Below are positions 55,740 through 64,000 of a stretch of DNA of 64,000 nucleotides, piece by piece. The stretch spans positions 37,248,504 to 37,312,503 of the forward strand of contig NC_079890.1 of NCBI RefSeq assembly GCF_024868665.1, given 5' to 3'. Made by a program: the position numbers and the translations under genes. This DNA is from Triplophysa rosa. Lineage: Eukaryota > Chordata > Actinopteri > Cypriniformes > Nemacheilidae. Positions within the stretch are counted from its first letter, which is position 1. Each line of letters opens with the position of its first letter. Below the pieces are notes generated by a model that was not told where the DNA came from, searched no databases, and saw only the letters and a program-made list of their open reading frames with translations.

Positions 55740-55895
55740 TCTTTGAGGATGTGTACCGAAAGTTAAGTTTGGGCCACAAAAGCACGCATGCGCAGTAACG
55801 TTTTTGTTGTTGCTTTGAAACCGTCTTTAGTTGTGTTTCGATCCAAAGTGCTTATTTAAGAAAGTGTCGTGGCCCACGTTTACTTTTATCCTGTA
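55740..55895. mobile_element. Short inverted-repeat fragment
   Basis: 'AAGTTTGGGCCACAAAAGCA' is mirrored by 'GTGTCGTGGCCCACGTTTAC', with 'GCATGCGCAGTAACG' between. Probably a small DNA-element remnant. Confidence 0.45.
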
Positions 55896-56181
55896 AGATT
55901 GTTTGTTTATTCCGTTTGCACGGTGTTATGTCACTGCTTTTAACTAAAGCGCGCCGAAATTAATTCGATTTAAATGAAAAGAGGTTATATTAACACCCTT
56001 AAGAAAATTAACCATGTTTTTATGATAGTCAAAGAGTAAACATGCTTTTTGGCGGATTACCGTAGTTTTACGGTAGTTTTTTAATTTGTGTAAGGGCAGA
56101 TGTGTATGGAGACTATCAATAAAGAGAGAAAAAAATAAAAATACAGATATATTCATTTAAATAATCAAAGTGTAATGTGCC

Positions 56182-56405
56182 TTAAAGGAATAGTTCACCT
56201 TCAAAATGAAAATTCTGTCAACATTAACTTGTCATTTCAAACCTGTGTGATTTTATTTCTTCTGCAAAACAAAAAAGAAGATATTTGGAAAAATGTTGGT
56301 AACCAAAAACCGTTGGTCCCCATTGACTTGTATTGAATGGACACAAAACCAATGCAAGTCAATGGGGACCAACAATTTTCAAAATATCGTCTTGCAGACA
56401 CATTG
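56182..56405. mobile_element. Angel-like MITE, partial right arm
   Basis: TTAAAGGAATAGTTCACCTT, 'AAAGAAGATATTTGGAAAAA', then a strong hairpin centre 'TTGGTCCCCATTGACTTG' and 'CAAGTCAATGGGGACCAA', stopping at CAAAATATCGTCTTGCAGAC. Confidence 0.88.
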
Positions 56406-56935
56406 CATTGGCCTGTTATTAAAAGCATTACCGCACCAATTACACATCAATCTATAAGACGTTGAGCAGAGGGTCTTAAGTGTCGTCCAGCGGTTTGTTT
56501 CTGTGACTCGCTGCGGGACGGAAAAAAAGAGGAAACCATAAAAAAGTCACTTTGGACCATGGTACCATGGTAATACTGCTGTCCAAAACAAAATCAATAT
56601 GTTACTAGCAGGGAAAACGTTTCATTATAATCCCATTTTCCTGTAGCATATCTATAGCTTTTACACCCTTGTAATGCCATAGTGTTTTTACACTATATGA
56701 TCATTATTAAATACTACTACGGTATATAAATCATCTGTCCATCACTGTACACTCAGTACATATAGAGAGCATATATATATGTATATTGATGGATGCATTC
56801 GGATTATTCATGCGTGTCTTGTGTGCATGCGGTGTGGTGGGCAGGTTTCAGTCTTTTGTGCCCCATAAATCAGCTCTAGCTGTAATGAGACAAGAGCCAA
56901 AGCAAACAAGAGCAGTACTGCAGCTGGCCATAGCC
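56406..56935. other. No gene recognised
   Basis: AT-rich unique DNA with a GGACCATGGTACCATGGTAA palindrome at about 56557-56576. Confidence 0.5.
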
Positions 56936-56960
56936 TGAGAGAGAGAGAGAGAGAGAGAGG
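56936..56960. repeat. (GA)n microsatellite
   Basis: About eleven GA dinucleotides; a second purine-rich GAGA stretch lies at 57080-57110. Confidence 0.94.
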
Positions 56961-57429
56961 CGGCAGCTGTCAGGCCCGGCATCGTGCACCTGTCACACAG
57001 GAAGTCAGGGCCTGCCACTATTTCCTGGATACGCCTCCTCGGCCAAACACTTCTGCTGTTTTCTCCGAGGAAATAAAGGCGAGAGAAAGAGAGAGACAGA
57101 CAGAGAGGATATAGTCAGGGATGTAGAGAAGAGGGCCAGTTGGGTGTCTTTATAATATACACATACTGAATATATAAATATGCTCATAAATAAAAACACA
57201 ACATACAATCCAATCTATAAAAACCTATTCTAATCTAGATTATAAAAAAAAACTCACCTGAACAGGTAACAGTCACCCATGTGACAGGATGTGACATCAC
57301 CGCTAGCGCAGTAACAGATGGTAAGCGCGGCGTTATAGCCTCTCTTGTTTTTCTTCCAGTCCTCTGAGCAGTGGATCTGTGTGTGTGTTGTGTTTGGCAC
57401 GCGTCCTCATTGTTTGTTAGGATTGTCAA

Positions 57430-57680
57430 GGCGGGTCCTCCGGAGGGCTCCCGTGTCTAATTCCCCAGCCGCCCCTCGCACTGCCTGTATGCAATTAACA
57501 GAGTAATTAAAAGCTTGATGAGCTAATTGGTGTTGGGTGAAGCTGCAGGTGTTTTGATCAGGGAGCTTGTTTGTGGAAGTGTGGAGAGCAAACAGATTCC
57601 TGTCATTGATCAGTTTGGCTCTTTTTCACCCGCTATTAAACTAATACGCAAGATGAGCTAGAAGGACTATTCAATCGCTC
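57430..57680. promoter_or_regulatory. Candidate conserved enhancer-like block
   Basis: The strongest enhancer-like sequence in the window: 'GTCTAATTCCCCAGCCGCCC', 'GTATGCAATTAACAGAGTAA', 'TTAAAAGCTTGATGAGCTAA' and 'TGGTGTTGGGTGAAGC', followed by 'CATTGATCAGTTTGGCTC'. It holds at least four TAATT/TTAAT/TAATTG cores in about 80 bp, typical homeodomain targets, in a repeat-free block. Conservation is untested. Confidence 0.38.
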
Positions 57681-57928
57681 CGTGATGAAGTTATTCTTTG
57701 CCCGAAAAGTGAGCTGACAGAATCTAAATAAGGTTTAATTCGTACGTGTGTAGCGCATGCTCTAGTTTCACATCATGAACCAATTTGGCAAAGGTCTTTT
57801 TTTACCCATTTCGCAAAAGTTATCATATATTTGGTAACACTTTACAATAACGTGCTATTTGTTAACAATTAATAAATGCATTAGCTAACATGAACTAACA
57901 ATGAACAATACTTCTACAGCATTTAGTA

Positions 57929-58204
57929 AGGGATAATCCACAGCTAGCCGTAAGGGTTTTAATGCATGACGTGGAGGCAAAGAACCACCCGACGCGAACC
58001 GCGAAGTGCATTAAAACCCTTTAACGCGCGGCTAGCTGTGGATTATCTCGCTTATACCATGGTCACTTGCCAAGTTAAAGCTTTTATTGATGTTTGCAGT
58101 GTAATTTTAGATCAAACAGGTGAATATGACAATGTCAAATGAGGGTTTTAATGCACACTTTCCAGCCAATCAGAATCCAGTATTCAAACAGACCATGGTA
58201 TAAT
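57929..58204 (-). mobile_element. Inner element 1 with strong hairpin
   Basis: Runs from AAGGGATAATCCACAGCTAG to CAGACCATGGTATAA. One end holds a hairpin whose arms (57931-57967 and 58008-58047) pair CCACAGCTAGCC and GGGTTTTAATGCA with their complements. TATACCATGGTC at 58053 is inverted against GACCATGGTATA at 58191-58202. I know this layout from cyprinid genomes but not its name. Confidence 0.85.
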
Positions 58205-58275
58205 TAATATTAATTCATGTTAATTTCAGCATTTACTACTACAAAATTAAAATCAAACGTCACTGTTAACATTAG

Positions 58276-58498
58276 TTAAAGGTGGGGTGTCCGATTTCTC
58301 TGAGCCGTTGTTGATGTTCAAATCACCAAAACAGACACACCCCTAGCCCCATCTTTCGCTTTCGTCAGCGCTCGGCTCGGCTAATGTCCGTCCTGTGCAC
58401 TGTGCACCTTACTGCTGATTGGCTACAAGGTTGTTTTGGTACTCGTCCCGACTCAGTTGTCTAAAGCGTAATTCGGAAATCGGTTACCCCGCCTTTAA
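58276..58498. mobile_element. Inner element 2, TTAA-flanked MITE
   Basis: TTAAAGGTGGGGTGTCCGAT at the left and AATCGGTTACCCCGCCTTTA plus A at the right give inverted repeats of about 20 bp. The outer element would read ...ATTAGTTAATACACC... without it, so the insertion sits at a TTAA with a TTAA duplication, as in piggyBac or Kolobok-type elements. 223 bp, non-coding. Confidence 0.87.
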
Positions 58499-58651
58499 TA
58501 CACCATGAACTAACATGAATAACTGTATTGACAGGAACTAACATTGACAAGGATTAATAAATGCTGAAAAGCTAAATTGTTCATTGTTAGCTAATGTTCG
58601 CTAATGCATTTACTAATGTTAACTAATAGCACCTTATTGTAAAGTGATAAC

Positions 58652-59099
58652 ATATATTTATTATTATTCTTGTTTCAAGCTTAAACCTCTGTCAATTTGC
58701 CTGCAACAAGTGATGCACGCATTTTATCGGACATGTAGAAAACGCAATAGAAATCCATACGGCCTTTCTCTCCCTTCTTTAGACTTTTCTTTTTCTTGGG
58801 CGTCCTAGCTTTCCCCACTGTTGTTAACTCTCTCTCTCTCTCTCTTTGAGCATGGGCTGACAGATGTGTTGGTGACGGCTGTATGCCTGCGGTGCTCGTC
58901 CCCAGGTGTTCAAGCCGTGGCTGTGTGTGCGCGTCTATATGACAGTTATTGATGTTCAGGTGTGTGAGCTCAGAACAGGGACACACTATAAACACACACG
59001 CCACAAACTCAACCGTTACTGCTCGAAACGGAAAAAACAAGCAGGGTAGACTCTGTGTGTAGGATGGAGGTCTTGAACTGTGAAACCAACCTAAACATA
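58652..59099. other. No gene; short (CT)n at 58827-58846
   Basis: The minus frame 58681-59124 crosses the CT run and has no domain. Otherwise unique. Confidence 0.5.
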
Positions 59100-59465
59100 C
59101 AGCACGTGTTATTGCGAATCTCACACGCTCCGTATTCCTGCAGAAATGACGGTAGACGAGCGTCTGCGGGTCGACCGGTTGCCCAGCGCTGTCCTAACAC
59201 ACTCCAGATGGGCCGAGCTGGGGAGTTGTTCTTGGCACGACCCGGATCGGCTGAATGTCACAAATACTTTCCTTTATTTAGGAATGGCCCGGGCCGGGCG
59301 GCTGAGGGAGAACGGGAGGGAGGGTGCATGGAGCGGCTTAGCAACATCTGGATTTTATTAGCGGCCATCGGGAGAAATATGAAGAGGAAGTTTTATCTCG
59401 CTCGCCTTCTGGGGAAGCGTCGGGCTTTCCAGAACTCTGACCGCCGATGACGTCGTCGCTGCGGG
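59100..59465. promoter_or_regulatory. CpG-rich candidate regulatory block
   Basis: Repeat-free, GC/CpG-rich ('CGTCTGCGGGTCGACCGGTT', 'GGCCCGGGCCGGGCGGCTGA') with TTTCCTTTATTTAGG and GATGACGTCGTCG (CRE-like). Two plus frames overlap (59055-59450, 59146-59361) without a domain. It could be a distant promoter or enhancer. Confidence 0.32.
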
Positions 59466-59576
59466 GTAGAGATGGCATCAGGACTGCAGTGTAATTATAT
59501 CAATAACAACAATATTTGCAGAAAAGAGAAAAAGTGAGAATGCTTAAAAAAACTGGTAGCTTGTGGTGCAGGTTCT

Positions 59577-59807
59577 TAAAGAGACAGTTCACCCAAAAAT
59601 GACAGTTTTGTCATTTATTCACCCTCATGTCATTCCAAACCTGTTTGACTTTCTTTCTTCTGCAAAACACAAAAGAAGATATTTTAACACTGAACCCCAT
59701 TGACTTCCATGGTATGAACACAAAACCACTGAGACATTTCTCAAAATATCTTCCTTTGTGTTCCACAAAAAGTCAAATACAGGTTTTGAGAAAAAAATGA
59801 AACTGTA
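59577..59807. mobile_element. Angel-like MITE, near full length
   Basis: TTAAAGAGACAGTTCACCCA, 'CACCCTCATGTCATTCCAAA', 'CACAAAAGAAGATATTTTAA', 'CTCAAAATATCTTCCTTTGT'; the last 40 bp of the right arm are decayed. Confidence 0.92.
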
Positions 59808-60369
59808 GAGATTACCTTTTCGTTAAATTAATTTCTTTGAATGTTGTACCAGACCAACACAAGGACATCGAGCCAGGAACAACATATAAAAGGATCTGTG
59901 ATTTTATATTCATAAAGTGTCCCGATAAGCATATCAGACTGAAACTCACAGAGACGTACGTCGGCTTCCCATAACCAGATGGAGATGAGGGAAACTCTCT
60001 GGCGCTGTGACGAGAGAAAACGTCTTTACGCTGTTTAACACGTTCTGTTACTGTACTGCGGTTTAACATGCAATATTATTCCCTGACCCCCAGCATACTT
60101 TCCCACGCAAACATACATGCGGCGACTGTACGTGTATGGGGTCTCAAGGGTCCAGCCGTTCAGCCTGTATTTAAATAGCCATTTATTGCTATCCGAATGT
60201 TTGTTTTCTCAAAACGTATTTGCTCAGCTGACATGCAGGCTTGGCGTCATAGTGTTCGTATGTGTGTGTGTTGTGCCGTATTGTAAGTCAATGAGTTGAA
60301 AATAAGTGAGATAAACTGGCCAATCAGATTTAGACAGGTTTGTAGATCTGTACCAAACCCTGGTGAGAT
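59808..60369. other. No gene recognised
   Basis: Unique sequence; short frames (59812-60069, 60117-60299) without domains. Confidence 0.5.
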
Positions 60370-61261
60370 GACTTTCTGTCTACTACCTAGATAGGCAGCT
60401 CCCTTCGAAGGAAGCATCTTAACCAAAGTCATACATTATAAATGACTGATTTGAGAAATATATATAAGAAATATATACGATACAAATAATATAAAATATA
60501 AATATGATAAAATATTATATAATCATAATAAATAGTTTTTTTTAATACTGAATTATTTATTTATTAAAAAATATTAAAGAACCAACTTTTCTTTCAACTA
60601 GATTTTTCATTTTTACTACACTCATTGCAGTGCATTCTGGGATTTCCGCAATGATTTTGGCCACAGGTATGTATGTTAGAGCCTTCATATCATGTGACTT
60701 GCTGTCTACTACCTAGATAGGCAGCTCCCTACGAAGGAAGCATCTTAACCAAAATCATACATTATAAATGACTGATTTGAGTAATATATATAACAAATAT
60801 ATACAATACAAATATTATAAAATATTATATAATCATAATAAATAGGTATTTTTGCTTAATATTGAATTATTGATTTATTTAAAAATATTAAAGAACCAAC
60901 TTTTCTTTCAACTAGAGAGCTTTCACATCAGATGACTTGTTGTCTACTACCTAGATAGGCAGCTCCCTTCGGAGGAAGCGTCTTAACCGAAATTGGACAT
61001 TATAAATGACTGATTTGAGTAATATATATAACAAATATATACAATACAAATAATATAAATATTATAAAATATCATATAATCATAATAAATAGTTATTTTT
61101 TTAAATACTGAATTATTTATTTATTACAAAATATTAAAGAACCAACTTTTCTTTCAACTAGATTTTTCATTTTTACTACACTCATTGCTGTGCATTCTGG
61201 GATTTCCGAAATGAATTTGGCCACAGTTATGTACTGTATATTAGAGCCTTCACATCAGGTT
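60370..61261 (+). repeat. Tandem triplication, unit about 326 bp
   Basis: The landmark TGTCTACTACCTAGATAGGC occurs at 60377, 60703 and 60941; each unit continues through 'GCAGCTCCCTTCG.AGGAAGC', an AT-rich centre and 'TTCTTTCAACTAGA'. Unit 1 is 326 bp, unit 2 is 238 bp, and unit 3 extends about 320 bp to 61261. Unit 2 lacks the roughly 86-bp segment with 'TGCATTCTGGGATTTCCG' that units 1 and 3 carry. Small substitutions separate the units, so the array is not brand-new. Confidence 0.95.
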
Positions 61262-62019
61262 CATGTCTAGGATGTTTTAAAACGCTCTTGCTACGCAGTT
61301 CTCAGATACAATCAAACATTACTTATACTGACATGCAAGGATGCTACAAGACTTCATGGGTTGATGACAGACTCAAATACGTCTTGCGATGTTGTCCGCT
61401 CAAATCTGAGGACATCGTGGTGATGTCCGTTTCTTCTTGGTGATTTTTTTGCCGTGGGTCACTGGCCGATGATGAGCAAAGGGATAGCGTCGGGACGGGT
61501 TCAGAAGTGCCGTCCAGGGGTCGAGGGCTGTAATCTTGCTGTTTTGATGAGAGGCCTGTGTTTGTGTGGACTCACAGCGGCCTGATGGGGAGCAGATGTG
61601 GGGAGGCAGGCGGTCGGCACAGAGCCAGAGCAGCTGGGAGAAATTAAAAACAACAGCATTCCTAGAGACTGGGGGAATTACAGGGGAGGGAGGGGGAGCT
61701 GATGCGGGGACAGTGAAATGAAGCCATGTGATGTGTGTGTGAGAGAGAGAGAGAGCTAGAAAAGTACTGTACCTGTAAAAATGAATGTAAATCAGTAATG
61801 TTGAATAATAACCATGAAACATTATTAGCCAGCAAAACCTTCACACACGTTTATTTAGCTGACAAAAGTAGGAAATAACCCAAAGTTGTTTTTATAAAAA
61901 ACTTGTTATGATGACTAAATGCCTTTGTATGTCAATAGAAAATACAAAGAGATGTTGATTTATTTATGAATCATTTTACCTTGAGGATGTCTCATGAGGA
62001 AGGTTCTAGCTGAGTTAAC
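61262..62019. other. No gene recognised; GC-richer at 61410-61700
   Basis: A unique GC-richer part at 61410-61700 precedes a TGTG/GAGA run at 61733-61756. The minus frame 61400-61822 crosses that run and has no domain. Confidence 0.45.
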
Positions 62020-63150
62020 ACACACACACACACATTATAAACACAGACAGACACGCATCTCACAAATGCACACATCTCCTTGATATCTCAAAAACACTGA
62101 GACAAACAAATACACACAAATGTGCAGACACACACACACACACATCTCACAAATGCACATCTCTCTCTCTTTCACACACACGCGCGCACACACACACACC
62201 TCACAAACATTTCACAGACACAAATGCACATACACACACATCTTACAAACACAGAAACACACAATCTCCAACACACACACAAACACACACACACGCACAC
62301 ACACGCACGCACACGCACACACGTCGCAAATGCACACAGACACATACATAAACATACGCGAACACATCTCACACAGACAGACACAACACACATACACACA
62401 TCTCACAAATGCACAAACACCTCCAAACACAGAGACACACATATTTCAAAAACACACAGACACACTTATCTCATAAACACACCTCCTAACACAGAGGCAC
62501 ACATACAATATTTCATCTCACACACACATCTCACAACACACACACACACACACACACACATACATCTCACAAATGCACACACACACACCTCCAAACACAG
62601 AGACACACACATCTCACAAACACACACACGTGCACATACACGCAATCTCCAACACACACATCTCACAAACACACACACATTGCAAATGCACACAGACACA
62701 TACATAAACATACACAAACACATCTCACACAGACAGACACAACACACATACACACATCTCACAAATGCACAAACACCTCCAAACACAGAGACACGCATAT
62801 TTCAAAAACACACAGACACACTTATCTCATAAACACACCTCCTAACACAGAGGCACACATACAATATTTCATCTCACACACACATCTCACAACACACACA
62901 CACACACACACACACATACATCTCACAAATGCACACACACACACCTCCAAACACAGAGACACACACATCTCACAAACACACACACGTGCACATACACGCA
63001 ATCTCCAACACACACATCTCACAAACACACACACATTGCAAATGCACACAGACACATACATAAACATACACAAACACATCTCACACAGACAGACACATCT
63101 CACAACACACACCTCCAAACACAGAGACACACGTATTTCACAAACACACA

Positions 63151-63195
<45 letters not shown>

Positions 63196-63270
63196 CACGA
63201 ATGCACACAGACACACACATCTCATAAACACACCTCCAAACACAGAGACACACATACAGTATTTCGTCTC
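62020..63270. repeat. CA-rich array with a 356-bp higher-order repeat
   Basis: Beyond simple CA, long unique phrases recur at a fixed spacing: TGCACACAGACACATACATA at 62331, 62687 and 63043 (356 bp apart both times), and CTTATCTCATAAACACACCT at 62465 and 62821 (356 bp). A partial third copy with internal changes ends near 63260. The His-Thr-rich frame 62122-62832 and the Cys-Val-rich minus frames repeat with the array and are not genes. Confidence 0.95.
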
Positions 63271-63439
63271 ACAACCGACACACAATCTGTGTTAATTTAC
63301 AGCAAGCAGGACTCTGGGCTTGTCATTATAAGATGTATTGTGTGTTTGGATCTTTTACTGAAAGCAACTGTCTGATCTTCACACACGCTCCCCCAAAACG
63401 CCGTGGAATTACAAACGGGAGCGTTTCTACGGTGCACAT
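63271..63439. other. No gene recognised
   Basis: Unique flanking sequence after the array. Confidence 0.55.
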
Positions 63440-63720
63440 TCTGATTCTCACAGTCTGATTATAGCACTCGACAGCAGATGGGCCAGGTTAGGTTGAGCGT
63501 GCCTTTTCTTCCAGACGTGGTGCGCGCTGTGGAAGCGAGACAGACCGCTCTCCCATCATTACAGAGACGCAGCGTCGAACATCTGCAGGAGGTCTCATCA
63601 TCTATCTGCTTTATTGATCTCTCAGCACGCCTCCTCTCGCTGATACAGATATGATATCAAACACCCGTTCACAGAAATGAACATTTATTGCTCAGCGGTG
63701 GGTCTTTCATAGCTCCGGAG
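63440..63720. promoter_or_regulatory. Candidate conserved non-coding block
   Basis: Repeat-free: 'CTCATCATCTATCTGCTTTA', 'TTGATCTCTCAGCACGCCTC', 'CTGATACAGATATGATATCA'. No frame. Composition and motif character only. Confidence 0.27.
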
Positions 63721-64000
63721 ACTCAATGGAGTTGTTGTGTTCGAGATCACGTTCGTCTCAGATGTTTCTCTTAAAACTCCTTGGGGGTAATACAAATGAG
63801 ACATACAAGACGAGCACAGAGCTATAAATGCAAATTCATTGATAAATTTGCATTGAATGGAATCAATTTCACGCCAGTTCAGTTTCTAATCAATGCTGTT
63901 TTGAAGAATCAAATGAGACGGTTTGTTACAAATTTACACGGGTTGTGAGGAGGATGGATGATCTGAGGTGACGTTAGCGATGATTTTCTCAGATTTTTCT
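63721..64000. other. No gene recognised
   Basis: Unique AT-rich sequence to the end of the window. Confidence 0.55.

Larger units (their letters stand above)
57831..58651. mobile_element. Outer MITE 'GGTAACACTTTACAATAA', host of nested insertions
   Basis: Ends TTGGTAACACTTTACAATAA and 'CACCTTATTGTAAAGTGATA' are inverted repeats of about 20 bp. Its own internal sequence ('ATGCATTAGCTAACATGAAC', 'ATGTTAACTAATAGCACC') is split into three pieces by the two insertions below. A very common teleost element type. Confidence 0.88.

Noticed and set aside
55489..55746. 85-codon frame with a possible membrane segment
   Set aside because: A single hydrophobic stretch in AT-rich DNA without splice sites, signal motif or family resemblance.
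62122..62832. 236-codon His/Thr-rich frame and matching Cys/Val-rich minus frames
   Set aside because: They are readings of CACACA/TGTGTG arrays in every phase and repeat with the 356-bp unit; no non-repeat coding sequence is attached.
1..64000. Endogenous retrovirus or other viral insertion
   Set aside because: No LTR pair, primer binding site, gag/pol/env-like frame or capsid-like frame was seen; the only reverse transcriptase is that of an L2-clade LINE.

Overview
This window reads as nuclear DNA of a teleost fish, most likely a cypriniform (carp, minnow or zebrafish relatives). The reasons are: about seventeen full or partial copies of the palindromic 'TTAAAGGGATAGTTCACCC' short element typical of cyprinid genomes; tRNA-derived SINEs ending in the fish 'CAGACGCTTTTATCC...TAAATGTAAATG' tail; L2-clade LINE remnants; abundant (CA)n/(TG)n and (GA)n microsatellites; and an AT-rich, CpG-poor base composition. 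There is no bacterial, viral, plasmid or CRISPR content. No complete protein-coding gene can be supported. Nearly all long open frames are low-complexity frames through microsatellites, frames through tandem repeats, or chance frames.

Layout. 1-10 kb: sparse repeats, a 52-bp minisatellite (about 3.73-4.78 kb), TG/CA microsatellites, and GC-richer non-repeat blocks (about 6.6-7.0, 8.8-8.96 and 9.6-9.93 kb) that look like regulatory DNA. 10-17 kb: a repeat carrying a decayed 56-codon exon with a good splice donor, a 'GGTCCAGTGT' MITE and two palindromic MITEs. 17-26 kb: dispersed repeats, a 45-bp tandem array, four more palindromic MITEs or similar elements, one SINE and candidate regulatory blocks. 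26-30 kb: the densest transposon cluster, with a near-perfect foldback (26.68-27.05 kb) and a 5'-truncated L2-clade LINE (27.73-29.85 kb, minus strand) carrying a recognisable reverse transcriptase fragment. 33.9-35.2 kb: an old dispersed repeat split by a 998-bp non-autonomous hAT element with an 8-bp target duplication. 36.3-36.66 kb: the 3' end of a second LINE whose tail is shared with the SINEs. 41.7-42.5 kb: a 795-bp inverted-repeat element. 57.8-58.65 kb: three elements nested inside one another. 60.4-61.26 and 62.1-63.26 kb: two tandem arrays with units of about 326 bp and 356 bp.

Gene signals. The best is a CpG-rich, non-repetitive block after a GA repeat at about 49.66-50.53 kb that ends in AAA|GTAAGT; it looks like the promoter and untranslated first exon of a plus-strand gene whose coding exons lie beyond the window. 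A weaker candidate is 37.43-37.95 kb, which ends in CAG|GTGAGT with an ATG seven codons before the donor. I cannot name either gene. GC-richer, repeat-free blocks containing TAAT motifs and CRE palindromes suggest a regulatory landscape of a developmental or neural gene, but conservation has to be tested by alignment.

No new multi-gene system is visible. The most informative content is transposon biology: a filled site with a sister-copy empty-site comparison, a LINE/SINE shared tail, three MITE families with the same TTAAAGG terminus, and several large palindromes and tandem arrays.
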